DNA of 64,000 nt, from assembly GCA_964036045.1 (NCBI GenBank), contig OZ038382.1, positions 147,510,961 to 147,574,960 on the forward strand. The letters run 5' to 3'. The notes under the pieces were generated by a model that was given only the letters and a program-made list of their open reading frames with translations, had not been told where the DNA came from and made no database searches. Both the position numbers and the translations under genes were made by a program. Positions 31,302-43,335 of this stretch are shown here, in pieces. This stretch comes from Eutreptiella sp. 'Long Island Sound 2002' (lineage: Eukaryota; Euglenozoa; Euglenophyceae; Eutreptiales; Eutreptiaceae). Position 1 is the first letter of the stretch; each line of letters begins with the position of its first letter.

Positions 31302-33990
31302 TCAATGAAAGTGATAGTGCCTGGCTCGTCGGTGCACTGCAGGCCTCTCATCTAGCGCAGCTGGTCCGTTATGAAACCCACCTCCCAGGGCCAGGTGCAC
31401 TTGGTGGGATTGTGCAGCGAGACAATCGGTGTCGCAGAGGGGCCGGGTAGGGGTGCCATCAGCTGCTTGCCATGGGTATGCCCTGGCTAAATTTGCACGT
31501 ACTTTCGAAAAGAGCTTAGGTGTGTTCTGATTGTGTATTTTTCGAGCTGCCAACACACAACCGAACATGGCGTGCAGTGCCCCAATAAATGGCACATCAT
31601 GCTGCTCCACTTGCCTGTTGATGGGGGGGCTAAGCCGTTGATTTTGAGGCAGGGGGGCCCCGCTGAGAAGGGGGGGAGCTCCGGCATTTTGGCTGCGAGT
31701 GCGTGCAGTTGTTGTGTGTGTGTGTGTGTCCCGTGCCTGAGCCCAAGCCGTGTAATGCCATAGTATGTGCTTTTCAGTTTCATCTGTGGCTTTGCAATAG
31801 GGGCAGAGTGGCGACGTAATGAGTCCCCGTTGGTACGCTCAGACTATTGTGCAGAGCGCCGCTGCCAAGAGTGTGCGTAGGAGTGCGCACTCTAGCTCCG
31901 ACATAAAAGATGTAATGCTGGCATTGATGAGCCGGCTGTTTGTGCGGTAGTGCATGGCTGCGAACTGTCCGGGTCTGTGTGCAATAAGTGCTGTGATCAG
32001 TTGGGAGCGTAGCTATTCCGGTATGTTGTGCTTGACGAGTTTGTAGTCCCCCGGTGAGTTGTGGTGTGTCCGTGGAGCCTAGCACTGCCCACTCCCACCA
32101 GCCCGCCTTCGGCTTCAATACCTTGGCATGCGGCGTGTGCAACAACGGGGAGATCCTGCGGCCTGCGTACAAGATGCTGAAGACAATTTCTTTTGCCCTG
32201 CCTAGTCTAGAGTTCCCCAAGATAGTGCACATTATTTTGGTTTCGAAAGGCCGGACACTTTTCAGGTCGATGGGCACTATCTCCGATGCATGCAGTCCTA
32301 TTGCATTGACCATGGTAGATACGACCTTGCACCGGTTCTCAAAATTTCCCTGGGTGCCATGTACCCCCTCGAGAAGCGTGGAGGCCTTGCTGATTCTTTT
32401 GAGATTAAGCGGTCGTGAGAAAACTTCGCTAGTGGTCTGAACCCCTGCTTCCAATGTGCGGAACTCCGTTTCTTTGGGGACGGGGGTGCCTCTCATTTGG
32501 GCTATCCGTGGGCTATTGGGAATGATGAAACTTACCGACTTTTTGGAGTTTACGTCCTATCCTGTCACCTGTAGCCACGGGTGCGTGCACTTCAGGAGGC
32601 TGGGAGGGGCTGGACAAATTGCTGCCCCGACGCCATCCCATATATGTCATCTACATGTCCCAGGGCGGTGATGATGAATTGCAGTGCTTCGGCTGTCCCG
32701 CCCCCCCAAGCAGGCAGTGGCTGTGGTCCGGGAGGAAGACTAAATTTTTTCGGCGAGTTTTTTTAAATTTTTTGGTTTAATTTTTAACGCTAATTTTTAA
32801 TTTCTGAAGCAGCGATCGAAATTTTAAAAATGAAAGCAAAACTTTTAAACGGAGCGTCCTAAAATTTAAACAAACGCAAACAACAAACAACAAACACACG
32901 CACATACACACATACCTTCCCCCCCCCAGGGTGGAGGATTGTGGCTGAGATCTGTGTGGCATGCTTTTGCACATCCAGCACCTTCTTCCAGATGCTGGTG
33001 AGAAGGCTTATAAGGATAACGCTGAGTGGGCAGCCTTGTAAAATTCCATTTGTTGCTGCGAAAAAGGAGTACAGGCGGCCCATTATTTTAAAACATCTCG
33101 TGAGCTATGCATACATGCCACACAATGCCCGATGGGTTCCCTCATGCATGCCCTGCAGGATGGCTACTCGGAGCACCACTTGTTGGGGAATCAAGTCAAA
33201 ACACTTGAGGTAGTCAAGTCCTAAGCCCGCAAGGCATTCTTGGATGATATTGTGCAGCTCAATTAGCATAGCGATGAGCGCTGCGGCGTCTGCAGCCCCG
33301 TGTTTCTTCCGGAAGGAAAAGGCATGTGGGTGCGCCCATGATTCCTGCCATACCATGCACTCTTCCACTCTTATCCCTGCCCATACTCTACACAGTTGCG
33401 ACAACACAGAAAGCGGCGTTTGCTGCATGGGCAGCATGCCTTCACCCTTGGGAATGAAAGAGACGTAGCTCCTGGCCACAATGCGTGGCCATTTCTCTGT
33501 TGCCTCCACAATTGTCAGCAGATCAGCAAGCATGTTCAGTAGTGTGTCATACGGGCACAGCAAGTCCGCCACGCACCACCAATATAAGCCCATGGATGTG
33601 TGCACCCCCATTTTCTTCGGTCGTTTCCGGAGTCTCGCTCCGGTGATGGGGGCTAAGGCCATGTCTGCCTTCTTCTCAATGAAATGGCTATACTGTTGCA
33701 CAAATTTGTCCAGGTCGAGATCTGGGGTATCTGCGTATTTGCGCATAACTTTGTCCCATGATTCGTGTAAAATTTCGTCCATTCTTTGCACATTAGACGT
33801 CGGCTCTCCTGTGCCTGGGTCTTTCAGCATGACCAGGGGGGGTTGAAACGCATTCTTTATCCATTTGCATACCTCTTTGGGGCGGTCTAGCCATGCCTCG
33901 CCCATTTTGTCGCGCCATTTGCGCAGTCGTTCCCGTTCCTACTGCCTGGCATAAGATCTGCCCAGCTGTTGCAGTGAGTCGTGCAGCGAC
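31302..33990 (-). pseudogene. LINE-A, reverse transcriptase half
   Basis: On the minus strand the order is a linker helix (SYARQ-TAG-ERERLRKWRDKM, TAG 33939), FIPKGEGMLPMQQTPLSVL, WQESWAHPHAF, RT box A (LGLDYLKCFDLIPQQVV), MYA-TAG-LTRCF (TAG 33105), box B (NGILQGCPLSVILIS), an AT-rich 250-bp insertion beginning at a GTATGTG donor (near 32925), box C (GHVDDIYG), box D (LQVTG-TAG-DVNSKKS, TAG 32557), thumb (32496-31780) and a C-terminal finger CPYCKATDETEKHILWH near 31800. All blocks follow the order of a non-LTR retrotransposon RT. Frameshifts near 32600 and 31830 and the TAGs would inactivate it under the standard code. Confidence 0.75.
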
Positions 33991-34089
33991 ACAATGTCCA
34001 CCAGTGTGGGGGGGGGGGGGGTACCGGTGTTGTGGGGTCAGGGGGCAGATAGACCAAGTCCTGCAGACACAACGCCACAGACCCACATC

Positions 34090-37000
34090 AAATCCAATAT
34101 TTTTAATTTTTGGCCAAAAATTAATTGATTAAACCAAAGTATGCACTTTTTGTGGGGGGTTAGGGGCGTCGCTTGGGAAAAATTTCACCCGGGGTGCCTT
34201 GTGTGTGTGTATACCATTTTACGCCTCGGTTTGGGGGGGGGGGGGGTTTCACCCGTCTTGATGCGTAAAAATATTAAAATGGCTCTCGGCTTTAAAATTT
34301 GAGATGAATTTTTCGTTTAAATTTTGTAAATCTTAAATATTATGCGTCGCCGCGATTAAAATTTAAACCAACAAAATTTAAACAAAATTTCCAAAAATGA
34401 AACCTCCCTACACAAGCACAAAAACACATAGAACATACCCTTTAGCCTTTGCGGCTCATGTGCTTGGCCATTCCGGCCATTGTTGCCGTCTTAAACCGCC
34501 CGGGAGCCCGTTTTTGGGTCCCATAGTGCCGGGGTAGCTTGGGTATCGCTTGGGGGGTTACGTGGGTTAGTGGGGGTATTTGGTTTGGGTTGACGGTTTT
34601 CTTGGGGGTTAGTCGGGGGGTTAGCCGGCTTTGTTGGGGGGGGGGGGGGTGGTGGGTGTCTTGTCCTTGCGCACCTTTTGGAGGTGCGCCTCCGCGGCTT
34701 CGGCCGTGCCGAAGATGAGGTGGCGCTCCACCTCATAGAGCTTGGGGTTGTTTGGGTATCTCGCCCAAACAACCCCGCTCTTGTGGGTGTGGACACCGGG
34801 GACAGTGCCCACCTCTACCCCGCCCCCGTATGGGACGTGGGCGGGGGTTCCCACGAGGGGATCGGGGGGTCCTTCCCCCCCTTCCTCCTTCTTGGCCGCC
34901 CCCGCTTCTTTCCCACCCCCCTCCACCTTCTTCTCCCGCCCCTTCTCTTTTGGGGCGGGGACGGCCTTTGACTTTGGGGGGGGGGGTTTCTTGTTGGGGT
35001 GGGGGGGGTGTCTTCGTCGGGGGACGACAAAGAGGAAGAGGGAGGGTTGTCGGACCCGGCGTCCGAGTCCGACTCCCACCGCTTCCGCTTTGGGGCGGGG
35101 GCTTTGCCCTTGTTTTTTTTTTGGGGGGGGCCTTGGGCTTGGAGGGGGGGGGGGATGCTTGCCCCCTCCCTTTCTTCCTTCACCTCCCTTCCCTCCCCAC
35201 CACCCATCCCCCGCCAAAGCGCCCCATCCTCACACCCCAACCACCCTACCTCCCCCAAGTGTGCCCACAAAGTGGGCTTGTAGTTGTAATTGTTTGAAAT
35301 TCTGGGCACCCCAGCGCATACAGCACCCCCATTGCCTGCATGAAGCTCGAGGCAGGGCTGGGGGCCTCCACTGGATTGGCGGCGTTGGTGGCGGGGGCGG
35401 TGTTGGCCTCCAGGGGGCCCCTCTGAGTGACGGCCGCCAAGCCGCGGGTTGTGCGTGACCCGGGCACCAGCCCCTCATAGGTGTGCTGGGCCGCAGGGTC
35501 GTAGGGGGGGGTGGGCAGGGACAGCAGGGCAGACCACACCGGTGCAAACTGCACCGACTTGCCCTGCCGCCATTGCTGGCACGAGCCCAGGGCTACCCGG
35601 TGCTCGAGGCACACCAGGTAGTGGCCGGTGCCAAACCTGACCCCCCGGGGGTCGGACAGCAAGTTCAGGGCCCCTAGGGAACCTGAGCTGATGCGCTCGG
35701 GGAGGGGGGACATGGGACCGCCCGGCACTGGCTGCCAGTGTAAGCCGCCCCCTTTGGCAGCATCCCTCCGCCACTCCCCCTTGCCCTCCCCATGTTTCCT
35801 AATTAGGCACCGGAAAAGTCGGCGCATAACCCAGCGAAGGGTGTAGTGACCCTTGCTGGGGTCAGAAAAAATTGGCTGGTCTGGCCCACAGCCCTGTTCA
35901 AGGACTTGGGCAGACCAGGGGGCAGCGGCTGCCTTGCGGCAGACCGCTGGGTCTTTCCCGAAGGCCTTTTGCAGCCACTCGGGAAGGGGTAAAACAGGGG
36001 GTTGGGGGGGGGGGGGCTGCACCTGGACCTCATCCCCCTCCCCATCCTCATCCCCACCCTCTGGCACCACCACCTCCCCCTCCTCTGCCCTAACCCCCCC
36101 CCCCCGTGACTGGCCGGCCCTCCTCTCCTCCTTTGCCCCCTTCTTCTCCTCCTTCTCGCGCCGTCTCTCCTCCTTCTCCCGGCACCGCCCCCGGGGCCAC
36201 TCCTCAAAGGAGGCGGCGACGGACGCCCCCCCCCCCCCTCCCCCACTGCTGCTGCAGCTGCTGGAGCTGGTGGAGGCGGAGGAGGTGGAAGAGCTGGAGG
36301 AGGTGTTCCCCCAGGGGGTGCTGCACCCTGTTGCAGCCGGTCCTCCACTTGCCGCATCTGCAAAGGAGAACAGATGCAAAAATTAACCAGGGGTTAAAAT
36401 TTTTGGTTTCATTTTGAACACTTCATTTTTAGCTTCAATTTTAAATGTTAAACGACCGCCGAGGTTAAAAATAAACGAAAAACAGCGACGCCCCCGTTAA
36501 ATTTTAAACGAAAACTATTGACTACGAATTCGCTTCATAAGCAAAGCAAACACACGCACACACAAGCACATACCACTTTGTCGCTCATCTTCTCGAACAT
36601 CTTCTCCATCAACGCCTCCATTGCGGCGGGTTCCATGCATGGGACTAACAAGAGCTGGGGGTGCAAGGGAAAGGGACATGGGTGGGGGGCTATGGCTAGA
36701 CATGAGTGTGGCCATTGTACATGGGGCCACATGGGGGGTTCCTTGGGTCCTAAAGGGTAGATCAAATTTCAGAAACCACCATTCCCATATTTGCAAAACT
36801 ACCTCCGCCTCCCTTTCTAGGGATGTGGCCCCCGGCATCCCCCCGGGGCGTGTGATCGTTGTAGGCCCGTTTTGAAATTGCATTTAGGCTTTCTACCACA
36901 TCCGCACACACCGCCCCCAAACCCACCCCCAAGTGTGCCGCATTAGCCACTGCCGTGGTCACATCCTCCTCCAGGTAGAGGAGGTAGTTGGACTGGCAGG

Positions 37001-39042
37001 CGGCTTTGCAGCAATGTGCACGGTACCGCCGCGCAACAGCAGATGCCCCCAGGTCCTTGAGAGGGGGCGTGTCGCAGTACAAGTCCCGAAGGAGATCCCT
37101 CATGGCAACAAGGGCTTGCCATTCGGGGTTATCCGGCGCGTAGGCCAATAGTGGGCCCATCTCCTCCCATGCAAGGAAGAGAGCCCTGGCCTCCTCCCCA
37201 TCGGGTGCGGCGATGGCACCCAGCTTCACCCCCGTGCGTGCCCGGTACAACAACCGTTGCACGGCCTCCGCATTCTCCTTGGGGAGTGACTCCACGCCCG
37301 CCTCAACAAAAGCGACCCGCAGCCGCCCAATGGCCATGCAACAATGGAGGATGCATAGGAAAACCCAACACCGGACAACCACGATGTGGGGTTCCGCTAT
37401 GCACCCCCCATTATCCAAGCTCCGACCCGTTACCTGATATTGGTGACGGGCCGCCGCCTCGTTGTCCAAAGTGCGGCGCACGTCCACCCGCAACCACGCC
37501 GCTGCCGCCTTGTCCCACACCCCCATATTGTAAATAGACCCCACTTGGGGTGATGTGGAGACCCCAATGAGGCGGCGAATAAACGGCCGGTCACCCCCAA
37601 GGACCAGCGCAGCAGGCACCCAATTGGATGCCCAACAGAAACTTTTGCAGTCGTGAATCGGCTGCAACACCTACAAAAGAGTGTGTGCATTGATATCCGG
37701 GCATCACTTTTTTGTTTAAATTTTAGCATCAAATTTCTTTCGGCTTAAATTTTAAGCAATTTTTTGCTTTTAAACGGGGAACTTTGAAACGAAGCGAGCC
37801 CGAATTCAATGCAACACAAAAGCGCCAAGTACCTGAGGGTTCTCGGCCCAAATAGTGGCCAAAGCGGCCATGTCTTTGTCGCCGCACACGGCGATCCCGA
37901 TGACCCACAAGTAGACGGGTGTGCGGCCCCGTTTGCCGTGGTTGAGGAGCCCAATAGACAATTGGGTCCAACTCCCACCGGCACACGGGTAGGCATCCCC
38001 GCGCACAATGAACGTGAGGGGCCGGTTCCAATCAATGGTGTCCACTAGCGGTGGACGCGATTGAATGTAGCGGGCCCATGAGTGCACGGGCCAACTGCGG
38101 CCACTAGCGGGTGGGTCGTCCACGTTCACGTGGGGCCGCAACTCTAGCGGCTTAGCCATATCCTTCTATGTGTCCAAGAAGGCTTGCCGCGTTGGGATGG
38201 GGCGGGGGAAAGTGTGGCCCGTAGCGGCCATATAGTCAATTCCTCGCCGGGTCATGAACTCGGAGAGCTGGCGGAACCCCGTCTTTGTGACATTGAGGTC
38301 CATGAGGAGCCCAATAAAATCGGGCGCGGGAAAAAGGAAGGAGGCGTATTATTTCACCGCCTCCACTTCCTTAGTACGAATAAGGGAGGGGTAGATGCCA
38401 CAACCCCACTTGCACCCCTAGTCTCCCCCGGAGGAGGCTTAGGCCCCAGCTGTTGCGCAACATGCGCTTCAGCCTCCGGTGACTTCGCTCCATGGCAAAG
38501 CAGGAGAACTTTGACAAGATTCTCCACTTCTTTGCAAAATAATACATGTGGTCGATCCAAAGATGCGTCCACAGAAGTTTGCCCCACTGGCATCGTGGCA
38601 TCGGACCATCGGGCCCGGGCCAAGGGAGATGAAGCCACCCACTCACCAGGGAGTTGGGAGACCAAAGGGTCCCGCAAACTCTTGGCTCCACTCAAACGCA
38701 CAAGCGTCATGCTAAGCTCCAGAATAATGTCCGGAGGGAAAGGCATAACAAGTGCTACACAAGGGAAAAGGGTGTATGGAGTGGGGTTGGCGGTGGGCAC
38801 AAAGAAGAGGACTAAGGGTTGGACACCCAACCCTTAGGCAATCGAACACCTCTACAAACCCATTGGGCAACATTCTGACACATTAAACCGCCTCAAGACC
38901 CTAGCATACGCATGCAATGAACGGCACAAAGACTTTAAAATCTAGAAAAAAATAGGTATTCTCGTTTAACACGTTAAAATTTATTGGTTTAACATTTAAC
39001 ACCTTTCAAAAATTAAAATTGAAGATTTAACAAATTGGATTT
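34090..39042 (-). mobile_element. multi-exon DDE-type transposon inserted in LINE-A
   Basis: AAATCCAAT at 34090-34098 is inverted as ATTGGATTT at 39034-39042, and the adjacent AT-rich ends are also roughly inverted copies (both reach TTAAACCAA within 60 bp). The 4.95 kb between holds one intron-containing transposase-like gene on the minus strand. LINE endonuclease sequence lies immediately to the right and LINE RT sequence immediately to the left, so the element appears to have split the LINE. I found no target duplication. Confidence 0.5.
34491..38830 (-). pseudogene. putative DDE transposase gene with at least four exons
   Basis: Exons read on the minus strand: N-terminal block 38830-38354; 38370-37833 (ending ...AENPQ, donor CAG|GTACTT); 37670-36574 (acceptor TTTTGTAG, donor GTG|GTATGT); 36357-35250 (acceptor TTTGCAG, donor GAG|GTAGGG); then about 35217-34491. 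Introns are 162, 216 and about 30 bp or more, and the first two are AT-rich. Candidate catalytic residues are FIVRGDAYPCAGGSW, LGGDRPFIRRLIG and VVESLNAISKRAYNDH, giving D, D and E. The C-terminus is a coiled coil (MEKMFEKMSDKVMRQVEDRL across an exon junction) followed by Pro/Ser/Lys-rich tails. A TAA (38349), a TAG (38166) and shifts in C/G runs interrupt it. A paralogue is at 54800-56225. The superfamily is not certain; KDZ-like is one possibility. Confidence 0.55.
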
Positions 39043-39553
39043 AACGTAGGTCTCTAGGGACGTGCTCGCGTACCAACTTGCGGATCTTGCACATTCTCCT
39101 GCACCCCGCATCCCAGTCTTGCCGGATTTGGAGGGGAATGACACCCTGCTTGGTCAGTTTCTGTCTGGCTTTGCGTGTGGCAGAGTGCAGATTCCCTGGG
39201 CCTATGACCATTCTGGCCCAGCGAATAACACGCCTCAGCGTGCCCAGGGCACTTTGTATTTTGGAAAGCAAGCGCGTGTGTGGGGTGCCACGTTTGGTGG
39301 TTTTGGAAGGGCCCAATCTTGTTTCTATGAGCATCTCGTCTGTGCCTCGCCCCCTATCCATCGTGCCAAGGGCATAGGGGAGGGGGTCAGTTGTGTCTGT
39401 TGTGAAGGAGTCGCAGCTGAGTGCCAGCCCCGTCTCCTCGGCCATCCAAGTCCAGTATTCCCTCTACCTCCGTTTGTGCCTCGAGCAATGTTTTCCATTT
39501 CTTTTCCGCTTTGCGCAGCAGCGTGCTGCATATTTCGGATAAGTCCCCATTGT
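39041..39553 (-). pseudogene. LINE-A linker between endonuclease and RT
   Basis: The frames here contain RKAEKKWKTLLEAQTEVEG and MVIGPGNLHSATRKARQKL, helical and basic as in the region between endonuclease and RT of LINEs. The minus-strand sequence ends at the border of the inserted DDE element (39042). There are frameshifts but no recognisable domain. Confidence 0.45.
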
Positions 39554-40553
39554 CTATGGGGGGGGGGTGTTGAACGGACTTAACTTCTGCATCTTGACCA
39601 CCCTCTGCTTGGGGCCTGAGAGGTCCAGTGTGTACTGAACTGCCACGTGTCCTGGCAGCCCATGTTCTTTTACCTCCTCTACTTGTGTGATGGATCCCGC
39701 GTGCCGTGGGTCCAATAACAGCGCATGAATACGCGATGAGGAGCCGTTTGTATGTATGTACCGACTCACACATTGTGTGTCATGTATCTGGCTCTAAGCC
39801 ACGTCTGCATCTACTAACTAGCCATCTGCCAGCGCAGTTAGTGGTGCAGGGGGCGATTTTGTCAGGACATTGAAGTCAAAATTGGCATCCGTGAAAAGGA
39901 TTAGACTGGCATTGCCCAAGCCGCCGGAGCAGCAGATCACTGCCTCCCAGAGTTCCCTGTTGAGGGTGGGGTTGCCCGCAATCCAATAAATGACTTGCAC
40001 ATTTATATACTCGTCTCCTTTTCCCGTTCCCGCAATAACATGCAGCCATCGGCCTGAGTGCCATAGGTTTTGTTGTAGGGGGTCATCCTCACTGATATCC
40101 ACCTTGTGGCACATCCATCCTTTTTTGTAGAGAAGCCCCACGTTGCCCTGTGGTGCTCCTCAGATCCCCCCCGTGGGCAATCCCAGTGGGCTGCCCCAAA
40201 AACATTCCCACCCTTCCTCGTGTGCAAGCGCCTGCATGCAACGCTGGCTAGAGAGGGCCAATCTGGTTTCCTAGAGCCCGATAAAGCCAAGCATTGAAGC
40301 CAAAAACGGACTCGTAGTGCACACGTAATGAAGTCACGTTTGTGTTTATGAATGAAACAGGCCCACGGTTGGGGTTAACATCAACACACACCAGAATGCT
40401 TACAAGAGGTCTGTGTTGGCACTGTCTGTGGCTTCCACGTCCACTACCATAGAGTCCGCCGGCTTTACATAGCCGACAACTGCTGGTAGTGTGGCATTCT
40501 TTCCTACTGAGCGATATTGTTGTCTTATTGTTGTCGTGACGACTTTCTGCCAC
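39554..40553 (-). pseudogene. LINE-A apurinic endonuclease-like domain
   Basis: The minus strand reads SFINTNVTSLRVHYESVF, then GLLYKKGWMCHKVDI, SGRWLHVIAGTGKGDEYIN, LILFTDANFDF, LVDADVA, SSRIHALLL and LPGHVAVQYTL. The order and spacing match APE-type LINE endonucleases: the D-x-N block, the S-R-I block and the terminal H-containing block. TAGs at 39818-39820 and 39794-39796 lie between DANFDF and SSRIH in a frame that is otherwise open from 40141 to 39554. Two frameshifts lie upstream, one near a seven-C run (40165). The domain would nick target DNA for target-primed reverse transcription. Confidence 0.7.
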
Positions 40554-41596
40554 GACTTCTTCTGGAGGCGTGTGTCGTTGGTGGGGGGCTTCGGCCCCTC
40601 CCAGCCTACGGGTACCCCTTTGGGCTCAACATCGTACACCGGTGGGACTAGTCTAGATCTCTGCAAATGGCGTGTGCTGACGACAGTTACTTCAGGGCCA
40701 AAAACTTTTGTGGCTTCCCTCTGTGCAACCTGCTGGTCCCCTGAGGCGAGACCCAAGGTGAGACTGTACCCGTAGACACGAGCAGCTGTGATGAGCGGAG
40801 GGACACATATGCCCAGGCAGTGTGCAATTTCTTGTCGGATTTTAGGCAAGACTAGTCCGCCCCAGACCCGAACGCCTATGCGGTTTTCTTTGTCGCCGGA
40901 GAGGATACCTGCGAACCACACGCGATCCTGCAGTCCGTGATGCTGCTGGGGTATAGGCCTCTCTGTCCCTTCGGGGAGCTTCAGCCAACACATGTGGCTT
41001 TCAATTCTGCCAGATCGACATCCTGGCTGAGAAACAGGCGGTATTCCACCCCTTCCTTGTATCCACTGTGCTTCAGCACTTGCTTGGCAAACGGGTATGG
41101 GAGAGCCATGGTGACCTCCAGCTTGGTGCCTCGTTTCCCCACCACCATTGGGGGGGGGGGGGGATGAGGTCAACCTGGGCTCTAGCAGTGGGCTGGTGAC
41201 TTCCCAGCATGTCATGACTGACTTCGTCTTTTTGGCTGATTCCCCTCCATTGCGCAGCTACTGGGGGTCCAAAGTGCAGACCACTCTGACAGCGGTCTTG
41301 TCCTGCGGCAGTGGCTCCGGTTCCTGATCTTCCGCGTCTGTGCCTTCCGGTGCCGTGCGTGTCCACTGTACGTATACTATGTGCCCTGGTGGGCTGACCA
41401 TGGTCCCAGCTTCCTTGGTTTTCCAGGAGAGTCGCTGTATTAGCACTGCTATTTGTTTGTGACATGAGTTGACTCGCAGACTGTCGTGGCTGCGTCCAAG
41501 CATGCGCAGGACCCCTGCTGCAGACACATCCTTCTTGGCTCCATGCAGGGCAAGAACCAAAGCAGACCTCGCATCCACTGTGGCATGTTTGTCCAT
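40400..41596 (-). pseudogene. LINE-A ORF1-like protein, one in-frame TAG
   Basis: From an ATG at 41596 (MDKHATVDARSALVL) one frame runs about 400 codons to a TAA at 40400, broken only by a TAG at 41258-41260 (context CTLDPQ-TAG-LRNGGES). The protein is basic and Gln/Pro-rich with IRQEIAHCLGICVPPLI and a C-terminal NATLPAVVGYVKPADS. It overlaps the start of the endonuclease frame, as ORF1/ORF2 of LINEs often do. No RRM or zinc knuckle seen. RNA binding is inferred from position only. Confidence 0.5.
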
Positions 41597-41599
41597 GGC

Positions 41600-43255
41600 T
41601 TGAACTACTATTCAGTGCGCATTGTATATGGTGTGACCGACAAGCAGGACTCATTTGAATGTCTCCACATTATTGGCGACAGGCCAGTTCGTCACCTTAT
41701 TCCCCGCAGCGATTTATTTCGCCCCCACACTTTTCTTGTCATCGTCTTCGCAGCTCATACGCCCCTGGACCACTGTGCAGGAGTGTTTCTGCACCAGTCT
41801 GGCCGTGTCGGCTGCCACAGGTTCCACCGGGTCTGCCTGCTGTGGGATGCTTTGCACAATTATGTGACTCTTCCCTGCAGTAGGTTTGGACTTCAAGGCC
41901 GCAACATACGAGGCTTTCTGCTCCCCAAATGGAGAGTAAGGCGAAGGAGAGGAGGGTGGAGGCCTTGACGGTGAGTCTCCATCTCAGCGGGATGACCTAG
42001 CCTCCTGGAGCTCCTGACGCAGGTCTCGAATGGTGTCCTTCAGCCGCTTAATGATCTCCGGCAGCTCCCCTTCCCGTTCCGACTAGGGGGCACATTCCCG
42101 CACTTTGGGCGCTGGTGACCGCACTGCTGCGGCCACTTCGTCTTTGATGAGGTCCCTCAATGCCGAGGCAGTGTTACCTCGCGCGGGGGCAAAACAAAAC
42201 ACCTGTGCGTGTGTGTGTGGGCGGGTGGGTGTGGGTGTCTGCATGTGTGGGCACGGTTGTGCATTGTGATGTGCGATTGTGGATTGGGTGGGTGGGTGAG
42301 GGAGAACCATATTAAAGAGGGCACAAGCCTTTTAGCGCAAGGGAACCATGGTCACACCCTCTTGGTCCTCTTGGTCCATGCCAGTGGTCCCCCCTCAGAG
42401 CAACCTCCTCAGAGTGCTGGCCGTCCTCCCCGTTGTACCGGCGGACACGAACCCCACCCCTTGCCACCTGTCCTGCTCCCTCTTCCTGACTCTGACGGTT
42501 CTGACCTCCTCTTGACCCGAAGCAGGTCCCTAAGATGGAGTCAATGATATCCACCATCCAGAGCCACTCTAGGCGGTCTGCCCCTGGGCCAACCATAGGC
42601 CAAGGCCGCCTGTCCCCTCTCCGGTGCGGTTTTTCACCGTGGACCTGTTTGCTGTCCCCACCATGGGCCCTGTCCATGCCCTTGGGGAGAAAGGGGGGGG
42701 GGGGTTAAATGACCTCCCCCTGCCCTTAGCCTCGTGGTACGTCTTGAGGAAGGAGGGGTGGGGTGTTCAGACTTGTCAGCCCCCCCCCCATGGAGCAGGG
42801 GCAGGGTAGATGCTCAAGGGCCTCGGTCTATGGCTGGCCCTTGGGGTTACAAAACCTGTGTAGGCCGCTATTTTCATGGCCATGACACAGGGCCAGAGGG
42901 ACAGGGGCAGGGGCAGGGCCCAGGGCAGGGAGGCAGGCAGGGCCAGGGTTAGAGATCAACACAGTGTGCCGGCCCTGAGTGAAACTGGGCATCAGCATCT
43001 ATGATCACTAAAACCGAATGTCAAAGAGGCAGGGACACCAAATCAAAACATACAGTATAACTCAGTGTATCACCAAACCTAATTGGCCCCTCCTTCGATG
43101 ATCCCAAACCAATATATCTAATTTGGTTTGGCGATGACCCTACCCCCCCCCCCCCCCAAATGACTCATGCCGCCCCACGCCTCAGTGAGAAAGTACTTCA
43201 TCTGGATGGAGGACAGATTGGGTGATGCCCTGACTCTGAGGAGGGCAGTACTGAC
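41600..43255. other. intronic sequence without a supported gene
   Basis: The stretch includes a CT-rich region, GTGTGGGCGGGTGGGTG repeats (42200-42300), a dispersed-repeat copy at 42308-42340 (ATTAAAGAGGGCACAAGCC), G/C runs (42690, 43143) and GGGCAGGGGCAGG repeats (42890-42950). I see no gene. Confidence 0.5.
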
Positions 43256-43335
43256 CTGGTCAAACTTCCCAAAAAGTATGTCCAGATACCGCACCAAGTT
43301 GGAGGCAGGAACCATGGACGCCATTGTGGTGAAGC
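43256..43335 (-). CDS. adenylyl cyclase catalytic-domain exon 2 (of those seen)
   Basis: This 80-bp exon follows a strong acceptor (CACTTCTTGCCTCAG|GC) and ends at CAG|GTCAGT. It enters in phase 1 and leaves in phase 0. It encodes GFTTMASMVPASNL, then VRYLDILFGKFDQ. This is the continuation of the FADIVG motif in the upstream exon and the helix that precedes VAKKYGVEKIKTIGD in the downstream exon of class III nucleotide cyclases. Confidence 0.88.

Larger units (their letters stand above)
22493..43255 (-). other. 20.8-kb intron of the adenylyl cyclase gene
   Basis: The donor CAG|GTCAGT (intron from 43255) and the acceptor TTGTTCATCAG|G (intron ends 22493) are both phase 0. The exons on either side are adjacent in the cyclase fold. 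Inside lie a TTAGGG-like repeat family, a Cys/His retroelement, a LINE, a DDE transposon and tRNA-like SINE sequence. Most of these are also on the minus strand. Confidence 0.75.

Noticed and set aside
16797-38351. TAA also read as Gln
   Set aside because: Only two convincing in-frame TAA codons (16797, 38349) were seen, against about 25 TAG, and one repeat pair shows TAA and TGA at the same apparent gene end near 6434 and 6170. The evidence is too weak to claim.
38184-38837. 217-codon plus-strand frame
   Set aside because: It is the antisense of minus-strand exons that align with the paralogous transposon copy at 54.8 kb.
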